A DNA stretch of 64,000 nucleotides from Streptomyces sp. CB02980 (GCF_014451325.2 NZ_JACSCH020000001.1:121102-185101); one strand, 5' to 3'. Shown: positions 43,919-52,910, counted from the first letter of the stretch. The notes: generated from the sequence alone by a model not told the origin. Translations and numbers: made by a program.

Positions 43919-44431
43919 TCATGACTGGCCGGGCCCGTCGAGGCGTTCGGTGGGACCGGCGAAGGAGAGGAAGAGAGTCCGGGTGGTGAGCAGCCAGGTG
44001 TCGTCCACCTTGCGCAACGTGTCCTCGCAGTACCCCACTTGAACCGGGGGCCGCGACGGTACGAGGCCCTCGCTGTGGCCGTCGACACGGTACGTGGTGA
44101 AGTAGGTGGTGGCGGCGGTGTCCGCCGAGGTCACGGTGACCAGGATGGTGGTGCATGTACGTCGTGACAGTCGGTCTGCGGGCCGGTCGCCGAAGGAGAT
44201 GCGCAGGGCATCGTGGCCCGCGATGCGGTGGTCGCCGGCGGGCCATTCCCAGGTGTCGTCCTGCGTGAAGAGGCCCGCCACCGAGCTCGGATTCCCGAGG
44301 TCGAGCCGGTGGGCGAACTCGACGACCAGCCGTTCACCGGCACGCTCTGCGAGCAGGCGCTCCAGCGGGTCAAGAGTCGCTGCAGTGGCGCCACTCGTCC
44401 CCTGACTCCTCTCTGCTATCCATGGCGGCAC
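43919..44431 (-). CDS. SnoaL/NTF2-like protein
   Basis: The product is about 170 aa from a GTG at 44431, without a clear ribosome site; the fold proper starts at LDPLERLLAERAGERLVVEF. It continues with LGNPSSVAGLFTQDDTWEWP, HDALRISFGDRP, TSADTAATTYFTTYRVDGHS and EDTLRKVDDTWLLTTRTLFL, the cone-shaped NTF2-like layout (helix, then strands, with W and R/H lining the pocket). Members include polyketide cyclases, small isomerases and non-catalytic ligand binders. Confidence 0.78.
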   Translation of the reverse strand: MPPWIAERSQGTSGATAATLDPLERLLAERAGERLVVEFAHRLDLGNPSSVAGLFTQDDTWEWPAGDHRIAGHDALRISFGDRPADRLSRRTCTTILVTVTSADTAATTYFTTYRVDGHSEGLVPSRPPVQVGYCEDTLRKVDDTWLLTTRTLFLSFAGPTERLDGPGQS

Positions 44432-44485
44432 TTGAGTAGTTGACCTATGGTGTGATCTCGTCGCCTATCCGGGGGGAATCATCAC

Positions 44486-44767
44486 GTGGCGAACGCCGAG
44501 ATCGCGCGTATCCGAACCGAGGAGCCGTCCGCGCCCGCCGCCGCGAGCCTTGGCCCCTCTGCAGGCACCTGGCACGGCGTCTCGGACAAGAAGTACTCAG
44601 TCGCCTGGCCGGAGATCACCGACCACGGTCTCGGCTCCGGCACCCCGGTGTTCAACGGCTCCCAGCGCAGGTCCACGGCCCCGGAGACGGCAAAGCTGTT
44701 CCAAGTTCCCCACGGCGAACTCTTCATGACGCTGTGTCGCCGGCTGAACCCCAACCTGAAGGGCTGA
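44486..44767 (+). CDS. Small hypothetical protein upstream of the kinase-MFS gene
   Basis: The 93-aa product starts at GTG 44486 after GGGGGG. It reads MANAEIARIRTEEPSAPAAA, then AGTWHGVSDKKYSVAWPEIT and KLFQVPHGELFMTLCRRLNP. There is no signal peptide or helix. It ends 10 bp before the kinase-MFS start and is probably co-transcribed. No family is recognised. Confidence 0.5.
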   Translation: MANAEIARIRTEEPSAPAAASLGPSAGTWHGVSDKKYSVAWPEITDHGLGSGTPVFNGSQRRSTAPETAKLFQVPHGELFMTLCRRLNPNLKG

Positions 44768-44777
44768 CCCCTCGACC

Positions 44778-47570
44778 GTGGAGCAGCTGAAGGGGCAGGA
44801 CCCCACACACATCGGTCCGTACCGCCTGATCGCCCGACTCGGTGCGGGTGGGATGGGCCTGGTCTATCTGGGGCGGTCCGATCTCGGCCGCACGGTGGCA
44901 GTGAAGGTCGTACAAGCCGAACACGCCCAGCATCCGGAGTTCCGCGGGCGGTTCGCCCGCGAAGTCGCCGCGGCCAGGCGGGTGGGCGGGGACTGGACCG
45001 CCGCCGTTCTGGACGCCGATACCGAGGCAGCTGTGCCCTGGGTGGCGACCCAGTACATCCCCGGCCCAGACCTGACCACCGTGGTGGGCAGGAATTTCGG
45101 CCCGCTCCCCGAACACTCGGTCTGTACGCTCGCCAACCGCCTGGCCCTCGCGCTCCAGGCCGTCCACGAGGCGGGCCTGATCCACCGCGACCTCAAGCCT
45201 TCCAACGTGCTGGTCACGGTCGACGGGCCGCGCGTCATCGATTTCGGCATCGCACGGGCGCTCGACAGCATCGGCGGGGACAGCCTGCTCACCCGCACCG
45301 GCATGCTGATCGGCTCCCCCGGCTTCATGTCCCCGGAGCAGGTCCGGGGGCAGAAGCTCACCCCGGCCAGTGACATGTTCTGTCTGGGTGCCGTCCTGGT
45401 GTACGCCGCCACGGGCCGGCTGCTCTTCGGCGCCACGGACACGGGCCTCAACGCCCACCTCTTCCGCATCGCCGAGGAGGAGGCGGACCTGACGGGCGTA
45501 CCGGACTCACTCGTCGACCTCGTACGAGCCTGCCTGCATAAGGACCCGGCCCAACGGCCCACCCCGGCGCAGGTGGCCGAGCGCACGGCGACGGCCCGGA
45601 CCGAGGAGTGGCTGCCAGGGTCGGTGCTGGCCGACCTGGGCCGTAAGGCGGCGGAGTTGCTCGACTTCGTACCGCAGGCGCGGGCAGCGCAGCAGGCCGC
45701 GCAGGTCCAGGGCCCTGTCCCGGTCGCCCAGCCCGTGCCGACCTCCTACCCGCTGGCGCCGCCCACGCCGCCTGCGGCCGTCCCGAACCCGTACTCCCCG
45801 ACCGCCCCGGCCGGCCTCGGCCCGGCACCGGGCTACGACCCGCCCGCAGGCGGGCTGCCCGACCCCGCGGCACCGCCGTCGCGAGCCGGGGCCGCGCTGG
45901 CGATGGCCGTGCTGGCGCAGTTCGCCGTGCTGCTCGACGCGTCGGTCATCGGCTTCCTGCTGCCCGACATCGCCTCGGACGTGGGGCTCAGCGACACCTT
46001 CCTGCGGTGGATGTACGCCGGATACGCCATATCCTTCGGCGCCCTGCTGTTCATCGGCGGGCACCTCTCGGACCTCATCGGCCGCAAGGCGACGCTGCTG
46101 ATCGGCCTGACCGGTTTCGTGGTGGCCGGCGTGGTCCGCGCCGCGGCCGGTGGGCCCGCCTCCATCCTCACTGCTCAAGTCCTCCAGGGCGTGTTCGCCG
46201 CCCTGATCGCCCCGGCCTCGTTCGGCCTGGTCGCTGTCCATTTCACCGAGCCGCAAGCGCGAAGGAAGGCTTTCGGGATCTACGCCCTCGTGGGCGTCGC
46301 CGGTTCCGTCCTGAGCCTGTCGGTCATGGGACCACTGCTCCAGTACGTGGACTGGCGCGTCTGCTTGTACGCCACCGCCCTGCTGGCGCTCATCGCACTT
46401 GTCGGCACCGCCGCCTCGGTCCGCGACCGGTCCGTCCTCCGCGCTCCCGCCCGCTTCGACACGCCCGGGGCGCTGCTGAGCGCCGGCGGCGTCACCACCC
46501 TTGTCTTCGGTTTCGCGGAGTCCGGGGCCTCGGGATGGGAAGATCCGCTCGCCTCCGTCTCTCTGGTGTGCGGCATCCTCTTGATCGCAGCCTTCGTCCG
46601 GCGGCAGTGGAGGGCTTCGAGCCCGATCCTGGCGCCGTACCCGAACAGGAACCGCAACAGTCTCGGCGTGTCGCTCACTTTGTTCCTGACCGGGCTGGCC
46701 CTTGCGATCGTGGTGCCGGTCCTCGGCCGTTACCTCCTGTTCATGGCCGGTCCGGGAGTCGGGGGGCTGGGGGCCTTCGTGCTGACGACCGGCTCCTTCC
46801 TCGTCGGCTCCCTTGCCGTCGCCGTCCGGCTGCTACCCCGCGTCGCTCCCCGCACCCTCCTGGTGCCGGGCCTCCTGGTCGCGGCGGTCGGGGTGTTGCT
46901 GGTCCAGTCGGACACGGAGGCCACCACCAGCGTCCTGGCGGGCTTGACCTCCCTCGGCCTCGGCCTGGGCATCGCCGGCGCGGTGCTCTACTCGACCGTC
47001 ACCGACGGCATCGCCGCACACGACTCCGGCGGCCGGGGCAGCCTCGTCATGGTGAGCCAGCACACGGGGACCGAGCTCGGATTCGCGCTGGTCGGCGGGG
47101 CGGCAGGGCAGCTTCACGCGGGCTCCCCCGAGAGCCTGTACATGGCGGCCGGGGCCCTGGTGACGGCGGCGCTGATCGGGGCCCTGATGATCAAGGACTC
47201 GGCCGGGACGGTCACTCCCCCCGGCCCCTGGACAGCCCCCGCCCCGCAGGACACGAACGGACTGCTGCTCGTGAACGGCACCCACACCGAGCGCGTCTTG
47301 ACGTCGCGGCACGGGATGGAGCTGGTACAGGAGATCAGCCGTCTGCTCCAGTCCGAGAACGTCACGATGACCAGGCTCGGCACGGATGTGACCCTCTGGC
47401 ACGTCCCGGGCCCCGGGAGACCCAATCCGATCGCGAGCCGACTCATGGCGGAGCACGGCTTCCAACCGGTCAACGGGACCGCGGTCGTGGCCGGGAAGAC
47501 GATCGGCCACAGCACGTTCCCGCTGAGCATCGACGCGGTCGAGCAGATCGCACGGCGCATCGAACAGTAG
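44778..47570 (+). CDS. Ser/Thr kinase fused to a DHA2-type MFS transporter
   Basis: The protein is 930 aa. Residues 1-275 form a PknB-like kinase: GAGGMG 22-27, Lys43 (AVKVV), HRDLKPSN 136-143, DFG 155-157, GSPGFMSPEQ. A Pro/Ala linker (about 300-365) leads to an MFS domain (about 370-810) with some 14 helices. This includes AVLLDASVIGFLLPDIASDV (a DHA2 motif C/D1-like start), FIGGHLSDLIGRKATLLIGL (motif A: GxLxDxxGRKxxL) and ASLLxA-like LLSAGGVTTLVFGF. A soluble 110-aa tail contains LVNGTHTERVLTSRHGMELV and HSTFPLSIDAVEQIARRIEQ. It would phosphorylate partners, or its own transporter, from the cytoplasm. The GTG start has no strong ribosome site, so coupling to the gene above is likely. Confidence 0.92.
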   Translation: MEQLKGQDPTHIGPYRLIARLGAGGMGLVYLGRSDLGRTVAVKVVQAEHAQHPEFRGRFAREVAAARRVGGDWTAAVLDADTEAAVPWVATQYIPGPDLTTVVGRNFGPLPEHSVCTLANRLALALQAVHEAGLIHRDLKPSNVLVTVDGPRVIDFGIARALDSIGGDSLLTRTGMLIGSPGFMSPEQVRGQKLTPASDMFCLGAVLVYAATGRLLFGATDTGLNAHLFRIAEEEADLTGVPDSLVDLVRACLHKDPAQRPTPAQVAERTATARTEEWLPGSVLADLGRKAAELLDFVPQARAAQQAAQVQGPVPVAQPVPTSYPLAPPTPPAAVPNPYSPTAPAGLGPAPGYDPPAGGLPDPAAPPSRAGAALAMAVLAQFAVLLDASVIGFLLPDIASDVGLSDTFLRWMYAGYAISFGALLFIGGHLSDLIGRKATLLIGLTGFVVAGVVRAAAGGPASILTAQVLQGVFAALIAPASFGLVAVHFTEPQARRKAFGIYALVGVAGSVLSLSVMGPLLQYVDWRVCLYATALLALIALVGTAASVRDRSVLRAPARFDTPGALLSAGGVTTLVFGFAESGASGWEDPLASVSLVCGILLIAAFVRRQWRASSPILAPYPNRNRNSLGVSLTLFLTGLALAIVVPVLGRYLLFMAGPGVGGLGAFVLTTGSFLVGSLAVAVRLLPRVAPRTLLVPGLLVAAVGVLLVQSDTEATTSVLAGLTSLGLGLGIAGAVLYSTVTDGIAAHDSGGRGSLVMVSQHTGTELGFALVGGAAGQLHAGSPESLYMAAGALVTAALIGALMIKDSAGTVTPPGPWTAPAPQDTNGLLLVNGTHTERVLTSRHGMELVQEISRLLQSENVTMTRLGTDVTLWHVPGPGRPNPIASRLMAEHGFQPVNGTAVVAGKTIGHSTFPLSIDAVEQIARRIEQ

Positions 47571-47589
47571 CGGCGAGGGTCTGCAAGAC

Positions 47590-48080
47590 ACCGAGAGCAC
47601 AGCGGCCGCTGCCCGTCAGGCCGGCCTCGATCGCGATACCGCTGCGCTGTTGGTAGCAGAACGACAGGCTGTCGGCGCGCAGGCCGTCGTACAGAGCATC
47701 GGAGATGTCGAACGGATGGCTGACCTGTCCGCTGACGACCAGGGTGAAGGCGGAGCCTGTGCCGGTGCGGGCGCCGAAGTCCACCAGGTGCGTCGACTGG
47801 CCGGACGTCTGATCGGCGCCTCTCAGCGTCGTCGTATCCGACGCGACCTGCGCGACGGGCAGGTCGCGTAACTGCCAGGCGAGCGGAGCGGTGGCCGAGC
47901 TGACCAGGGTGGCCCGCTTCGGGCCGTCCGGCAGGTAGCCGAGGTGGTTGACCCGGACGGGGAAGTCGGCGGCGCCGCGAGGGCAGCACCGCTGTCTGCA
48001 CCGGCGGGGTCCGCCGCGAACGCGGTGGTCGTCAGGGTGCCGGCGGCCAGGGCGAGACCGGTGAACACGGCGGAAGCGCG
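47590..48080 (-). pseudogene. Glycoside hydrolase family 9 endoglucanase, 5' relic
   Basis: A signal peptide-like stretch (VFTGLALAAGTLTTTAFA) is followed, after a frameshift near 47960, by the GH9 N-terminal Ig-like domain: VRVNHLGYLPDGPKRATLVS, STHLVDFGARTGTGSAFTLV and SHPFDISDALYDGLRADSLS, then FCYQQRSGIAIEAGL. The catalytic (alpha/alpha)6 domain is missing; the frame runs into the end of the kinase-MFS gene. Secreted cellulase activity has been lost here. Confidence 0.75.
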
Positions 48081-48285
48081 ACGTCACACACTGCGGAGAA
48101 TGACAGGAGCCAAGGGTGGGGCCTTCCGCGAAGCGAATCAGCTGGACGGAGGGCTCCGATCCGTCCAGAAGCCGGCTTCGCCGGTCTCCCGTCAAGAGAC
48201 CTGCGGGAAAAGAGTCTCAGTCAGGGCCCATCGATGGCCGTCGCGGTTGCGGCGCGCCTTCCGCGCCCTCGCACCGAAGTCGTCG
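48081..48285. other. Intergenic gap
   Basis: Nothing supported in this 200-bp stretch. Confidence 0.4.
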
Positions 48286-49974
48286 TCACCCTCCGGTCGA
48301 AGCGGAGAGAGTGTCGAGGTAGCGGGCGACGTGGGAAGGGTGAGTCAGCTGGGGGTAGTGCCCGGCCCCCTCGATCTCGGCCACCGGGCAGTCGACAGCC
48401 ACGGTCAGCGGATCGGCCGAGCCCACGACGATCCGGACCGGGACGCGCACGGTGTCCAGCAGGGCTCGTGACCGATGACGCTCGGCCACGTCGGCTCGCA
48501 CGGCCGCGACCACCCTGCGGGCAGCTCCCGGACGACGCAAGTCCGCCGCCGCGCTCAGCACTTCCGGCCCCACGGGGACGCCGAGGGCCCTCGCCAGCCG
48601 AGTGGCCGGCATACGGCGCAGCATCGGCGCGACCAGCCGCGAGCGCGTCGTCCGGGGCGCGGGCGCCTGGAGGAACGACGGTGAGACGAGGACGAGGCGG
48701 CTGATGCGGTCCGGGTGGTCGACGGCGAAGCGGAGCGCGGGTCCGCAGGCCAGGGAATGGGCAACCAAGGTCGGGCGGGTCTGCAACGGGCTCAGCAGAT
48801 CGGCCAGCCAGTCATCGACCGGCTGGGTCGTGGCGGCCGAGCGTCCCAGGCCCGGCAGGTCGGGGGCGAGAACGGGGCCCGGGAGGTGGGCGGCGAGAGG
48901 TGCCCAGAGGTCGGCGTTCATCGGCAGCCCGTGCAGCAGGACGTGCTCGGGGTGGTGCCGCTCTCCGACGACCCAGGTCGCGCCGCCGGCCACGGAGCGG
49001 TGGAAGCCGTGCGGGCTCAGCCAGGGCGATACGGCTCCGAAACGGGCGGCCACCAGGTCGTCGGTCCAGGCGCGCAGAGCATCGGCGGCTAGGGGCATCT
49101 CCAGGCCGGCGCCCGCGGCGAAGGCATGGGCGGAGGCCGTCGGGTAGCGGTCGGGCGCCAGGAACGACAGGGTCTCGGGGTCTGCGCCGGTCACCCTTCG
49201 CGGGAGACGACGCAGGAGGCCGACGGGAATCGACCGGCGAGGTGCTCGTACACCCATGTGGTCGGCGATCGTGCCGATCAGCTCGGGCAGGAGGGGGGTC
49301 TCATCGTCGAGCACCCAGTAGTGCTCGCCCGCCGGCGATGCGGGGATCTCCGCCAGGAACCGTACGAGGTAGTCGATCGTGGTGATCGGTAGGAAGGTGT
49401 CGGGGCCACCGGGCAGCATGGGGAGTCGTCCCTCCCACAGGTCCTCGACGAGGGAGGCCAGGCCGATGTGCTGGCCCGGGCCGATCACGGTGCTGGGATT
49501 GGCGATGGTCAGCGGGACCCCCAAGGCATCCGCCCGGGCGCGCACCGCGAGGTCGCCCTCGATCTTCGACGCCTCGTAGGCGCCGAGCCGGGCGTAGTCG
49601 GGGTGGCCTTCGGCGGCGCTGACCCGGTATCCGCTGATGTGCACCAGCCGCCGCAGTCCGGGCAGGCGGGCAGCCCATTCCACCACGTTGAGCGCCCCGG
49701 TGACGTTGGTCGCCCGCGCTTCCGCCTCACCGAGTCCGAAGGCGAATCGACCGGCGGCGTTGTAGACGTCTCGGACCTCGGGCAGCTCCGTCAACGGTCG
49801 GGTGATGTCGCCGGCGACGATGTGGAGCCCGCCGAGGTCGACGCCCTGGGAGATCAGCCAGGGGGTGAGCGTGTCGTTGCGAACGGCTGCTGCCACCTTC
49901 TGCCCCCGCGTGAGCAGCTCGGCGACGAGAGAGCGGCCGATGAAGCCGGTTGCACCGAAGACGATCGCGTCCAT
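48286..49974 (-). CDS. Fusion of an extended SDR (epimerase-like) and an alpha/beta hydrolase
   Basis: The product is 562 aa. The N-terminal half (about 1-340) begins MDAIVFGATGFIGRSLVAEL (GxxGxxG) and has VYNAAGRFAFGLGEAEARAT, NVTGALNVVEWAARLPGLRR and YEASK, the YxxxK of extended SDRs. The C-terminal half (about 345-560) is an alpha/beta hydrolase: VLLHGLPMNADLWAPLAAHL (oxyanion HG), LVAHSLACGPALRF (Ser407 nucleophile), IVVGSADP (acid) and EGAGHYPQLTHPSHVARYLD (His). It probably reduces and hydrolyses linked intermediates. Its promoter shares the TetR operator with the downstream repressor gene. Confidence 0.9.
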   Translation of the reverse strand: MDAIVFGATGFIGRSLVAELLTRGQKVAAAVRNDTLTPWLISQGVDLGGLHIVAGDITRPLTELPEVRDVYNAAGRFAFGLGEAEARATNVTGALNVVEWAARLPGLRRLVHISGYRVSAAEGHPDYARLGAYEASKIEGDLAVRARADALGVPLTIANPSTVIGPGQHIGLASLVEDLWEGRLPMLPGGPDTFLPITTIDYLVRFLAEIPASPAGEHYWVLDDETPLLPELIGTIADHMGVRAPRRSIPVGLLRRLPRRVTGADPETLSFLAPDRYPTASAHAFAAGAGLEMPLAADALRAWTDDLVAARFGAVSPWLSPHGFHRSVAGGATWVVGERHHPEHVLLHGLPMNADLWAPLAAHLPGPVLAPDLPGLGRSAATTQPVDDWLADLLSPLQTRPTLVAHSLACGPALRFAVDHPDRISRLVLVSPSFLQAPAPRTTRSRLVAPMLRRMPATRLARALGVPVGPEVLSAAADLRRPGAARRVVAAVRADVAERHRSRALLDTVRVPVRIVVGSADPLTVAVDCPVAEIEGAGHYPQLTHPSHVARYLDTLSASTGG

Positions 49975-49987
49975 GGAACATCCTTAA

Positions 49988-49999
49988 TAGATCGGTCTA
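49988..49999. promoter_or_regulatory. TetR operator in the SDR-hydrolase promoter
   Basis: TAGATCGGTCTA is a near-palindrome followed by CATATTCT, found also at the TetR gene (50613-50628). It lies 14 bp upstream of the SDR-hydrolase ATG, suggesting repression by the neighbouring TetR protein. Confidence 0.7.
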
Positions 50000-50021
50000 C
50001 ATATTCTTGGGACAAGGAAAA

Positions 50022-50042
50022 GCCCGCCGGTCACCGGCGGGC
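50022..50042 (-). terminator. Intrinsic terminator of the TetR gene
   Basis: GCCCGCCGG and CCGGCGGGC are 9-bp arms with a 3-nt loop, five bases after the TetR stop. On the transcribed strand TTTTCC follows, giving the classic stem plus U-run. Confidence 0.85.
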
Positions 50043-50046
50043 CGTG

Positions 50047-50604
50047 TCAGCTCAGCAGGACGCCGATCTGGCGGGTGACCCTTTCCAACGGCTCCTTGCT
50101 GCGGTGCGTCCGGGCCAGCAGGAGCGCTCCCTCCACGAGGGCGAGGATCATGACTGCGAGGTCATCGGCGTCGGGGCGGCCCGCCAGTCGCGCACGCAGG
50201 GCGTCCTCCCACGAGGTGTACACCTCCGAGCACACTTCCTGCAGCGCGTCGCTGGTGGCGGCGATCTCCAACGCGACGGTGGCCACGGGGCACCCCTTGC
50301 GCCACCCGGACTCCTCAAGCCGGTCGCCCAGATGCCGCAGCACCGCGCCGGCGAACTCAGCTGTCGACATGCTGGAGTCGGCCATTCCCTCCAGGGCATC
50401 GCCGATCGTGCGCCCGGCCCGCCGGACGGACTCCCCGACGAGCTGGTCCTTACCTCCGGGAAAATGGAAGTACAGCGAGCCGCGGGGGGCGCCACTGGCC
50501 GCGATCACCTGATTGAGTCCGGCACCGTGGTAACCCCCGGCCTCGATCAACTCCTGCGTCGCGTCCAGCATGCGAACCCGCGTCTCAGCACCCTTCAACC
50601 CCAT
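50047..50604 (-). CDS. TetR-family repressor
   Basis: The 185-aa regulator contains LDATQELIEAGGYHGAGLNQ, VIAASGAPRGSLYFHFPGGK and DQLVGESVRRAG, a TetR HTH with the Y-F-H-F recognition end. The ligand domain has RKGCPVATVALEIAATSDAL and a final MILALVEGALLLARTHRSKE. It resembles the LmrA/YxaF/QacR-like group. It probably represses itself and the upstream SDR-hydrolase gene through the matching operators at 50613 and 49988. Confidence 0.92.
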   Translation of the reverse strand: MGLKGAETRVRMLDATQELIEAGGYHGAGLNQVIAASGAPRGSLYFHFPGGKDQLVGESVRRAGRTIGDALEGMADSSMSTAEFAGAVLRHLGDRLEESGWRKGCPVATVALEIAATSDALQEVCSEVYTSWEDALRARLAGRPDADDLAVMILALVEGALLLARTHRSKEPLERVTRQIGVLLS

Positions 50605-50612
50605 GAGGGAAC

Positions 50613-50628
50613 TGTAGACCGATCTACA
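50613..50628. promoter_or_regulatory. TetR operator at its own promoter
   Basis: TGTAGACCGATCTACA is palindromic (TGTAGA/TCTACA arms) and is followed by TATTCTA. It lies just upstream of the TetR start codon and matches 49988-49999. Confidence 0.75.
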
Positions 50629-51050
50629 TATTCTATCAAGCCTCGTTCCCCCGACCCGCGTTGACGCGGCGGCATACCAGCCACGGCGTCCGTGGTGCGC
50701 GTCCCGGTTCAGCCGGTTCCTGGTCGCGAGAAGGCGGACGCGAGGTCCCGCTCATCCGGCCACCCGCTACTGCGACCGATCTCCTCACCGAGAGCATCAC
50801 TCCCGTACCGGCGGCGTGTGGCAGAGAGAGAACAGCTCAGGATCGCCCTCGTCCAAACCATGCAAGAGCCCCATCGGGCTCCATCCGGCTCGCTGGAGCA
50901 AACGCTGCGGGCATACCATTGACGGAGAGCGCCGGCTCACGGCGGACACCAACGCATCGCCGATCGGAGGGGCGTGCTCCTGCGAAGCGGTGGCGATCCA
51001 GACGGATCAGGGATGCGGACGCCTCGGGCGTCCCGAACTCTGTGAGCGCG
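50629..51050. other. Intergenic region, no gene seen
   Basis: Short frames on both strands have no ribosome site or recognisable motif. Confidence 0.45.
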
Positions 51051-51548
51051 TCAGGTACTTCGGCACGGATACGTGCGGGGCAGCCTTCCTCTGGCCTGCT
51101 CGGAGCCGTCCTGCCTCCGGTCGTGAGCACGCCCTGGACCGCCCTCGTCGGCCGGTCCTGCAGACGAATTCAGGGCGGCATCGACCGCTTCCAGGTGACG
51201 GGTGACTCGACCGAAGGAGACCATGCCACTGTCGGCGCCGGCGGACTCCGCTCGGGCGGGGAGGAGCTCTCGACGGGCACGGCGCAGCTCCGGCAGGTCC
51301 CCACGGTCTCGTCCGCACGGTCCCCACGGTCTCGTCCGCACGGGCCAGGACGCACCACAGGGCCTCTGGAGGAGGTCGTGCGGGGGCGTGGCACCGTCGT
51401 CAGTGCCCGGCGCGCCTGCTCGGTAGCGCCCCGCGCCTGTTCGGTGGCGCCCGAGGCGGCAAGCAACAGGGGGTCGAGCCAGGGCCGGTAGGGGCCCGCG
51501 TCGAGATGGGCGAAGTCTTCCGGGTCGAGCGGGACGTCGTTCCTCATG
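51051..51548 (-). pseudogene. Hypothetical gene broken by a 23-bp tandem duplication
   Basis: From ATG 51548 the frame reads MRNDVPLDPEDFAHLDAGPY, RPWLDPLLLAASGATEQARG and PCGRDRGD. At 51297-51342 a 23-bp unit (starting GTCCCCACGGTC) is present twice. Removing one copy joins this frame to LPELRRARRELLPARAESAG and ADSGMVSFGRVTRHLEAVDA, which ends at 51051. Both parts have coding bias, so the ancestral protein is about 160 aa and helical. The family is unknown. Confidence 0.45.
51297..51342. repeat. 23-bp tandem duplication
   Basis: Two exact adjacent copies of a 23-bp unit (51297-51319 and 51320-51342). The length is not a multiple of three, so it disrupts the overlapping minus-strand gene. 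Confidence 0.85.
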
Positions 51549-51752
51549 ACGGGGACCAGGGCCACCAGAGCGGCTGCTGCCTGGGCGAGGCCGGGGTGGT
51601 GTGCCGGTGGGCGGGCGGACCCGGCCGGCAGAGTCGGGCGGCGCTGGTACGGAGCCGCATCCGGAGGGGACGGGCTCACTCCGGCAGCCACGTTTCAAGG
51701 CCCCGTTCACGGACAAACGGTCGGTCGAAGCGTGAGGGAGGGAGGAGCTCTG

Positions 51753-52508
51753 ATGAAGGCTACCGGCGTGGACAGAGGTGCGGTCAGGAGGAACCCCAGG
51801 GTTGTCTGGCGCGATCTGGTGCTGGCCGTGGGGCTCGTGGGGATATGTGTCGCCGGTCTGATGCTCTTCTTCAAAGCAGCACAGACGGCGGGAAGCCGCG
51901 GCTCGGGGGTCGTCGCGGCCGTCCTCGTGGCGCTCGGCGCCCTGGGAGTGCTGTCCGTCGGACTGTCGACCGTCACAAAGGACGTGTCGTTCTTCCGCCT
52001 GCGCGGGCGCGGGCGTGACGTCCGGCGGGGCAACCTGGTCCCTGCCCCGGCCGCTCCCGACATCGGCGGCGAGGCCTTGGACCACGCAGCCGTCGACGCC
52101 GACGGCTTCGAGCACACGGTTGCCGCGCTCTGCGCGAGAGACGGATGTACCCCCGTGGAAGTGGTGGGCGGAGCGGGCGACCTGGGCGCCGATGTCGTCG
52201 CGGTCACCGTGGACGGCCTGCGTGTCGTACTCCAGTGCAAGCACTACGCACCGGACAACCGCGTCGGTTCCCAGGATCTGCAGAGGTTCGGCGGTACCTG
52301 CTTCACCATCCACGAGGCGGACGTGGCCGTCGTCGTGACCACAAGCTCCTTCACCGCCCCGGCTCTCGAGTACGCCGCCACGTGCGGGATCATCTGTGTG
52401 GACGGCGAGGCACTGGCCGCGTGGACGGACCAGGTCACGCCCGCGCCTTGGGGCGCGCCCGCCACGGAGCCGGCCGCTCCCATCTCGCTGGGCGGCGGCC
52501 CGGCCTGA
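51753..52508 (+). CDS. Membrane-anchored Mrr-like restriction endonuclease
   Basis: The 251-aa product starts at ATG 51753 after GGGAGGAGG. Two N-terminal helices (LVLAVGLVGICVAGLMLFF, 22-40; VVAAVLVALGALGVLSVGL, about 53-71) are followed by a nuclease core: E120 (DGFEHTVAALC), D147 (GAGDLGADVVAVTV) and Q161-C-K163 (VVLQCKHYA), the D-(x)n-QxK motif of Mrr/Mrr_cat proteins. The tail continues VGSQDLQRFGGTCFTIHEAD and ALEYAATCGIICVDGEAL. Type IV Mrr enzymes cut modified foreign DNA; the membrane anchor suggests action at the point of DNA entry. Confidence 0.87.
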   Translation: MKATGVDRGAVRRNPRVVWRDLVLAVGLVGICVAGLMLFFKAAQTAGSRGSGVVAAVLVALGALGVLSVGLSTVTKDVSFFRLRGRGRDVRRGNLVPAPAAPDIGGEALDHAAVDADGFEHTVAALCARDGCTPVEVVGGAGDLGADVVAVTVDGLRVVLQCKHYAPDNRVGSQDLQRFGGTCFTIHEADVAVVVTTSSFTAPALEYAATCGIICVDGEALAAWTDQVTPAPWGAPATEPAAPISLGGGPA

Positions 52509-52640
52509 GTCTCTGGGCCACGGGCCGAGTGCCGACGCGCGGGCCGGGGCACCGTCGCGCCTTCGCGGGCCTGTGATTTCTGCCGTGGTCGGAGTCGAGG
52601 GTGGTCCCTGATGCTCCGGGCGGGAAGGCGGACGATCGCG

Positions 52641-52910
52641 TCAGTCCACTGGTTCGTCGACATCGGAATTCTCGTACTCCGCCTCGTCGGCGCCGCCCCG
52701 GCGTCCGGTTCCCGCCACGTCGGTCGCGGGTGCCGCGGAGTCGGGCCAGTCCGCTACGGGTATTGCCAGAGGATCCTCGCCCTGCTCCGCCTGCTGGTTC
52801 TGCGGGTCGCGAGGGAGTGGCTCGTCTGCCTCCTCCGGCTCGTCCGGCTCGTAGCGCGCGTCCGTCTCATGGCGCCGGCCCGTCCGATCGGGCTCCTGCT
52901 GGGTGTTCAT
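52641..52910 (-). CDS. Acidic hypothetical protein
   Basis: The 89-aa product is strongly acidic and Gln/Pro-rich: MNTQQEPDRTGRRHETDARY, EPDEPEEADEPLPRDPQNQQ, ENSDVDEPVD. It is likely disordered. The ATG has AGGAAGGTGAG upstream. No family is recognised. Confidence 0.5.
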   Translation of the reverse strand: MNTQQEPDRTGRRHETDARYEPDEPEEADEPLPRDPQNQQAEQGEDPLAIPVADWPDSAAPATDVAGTGRRGGADEAEYENSDVDEPVD

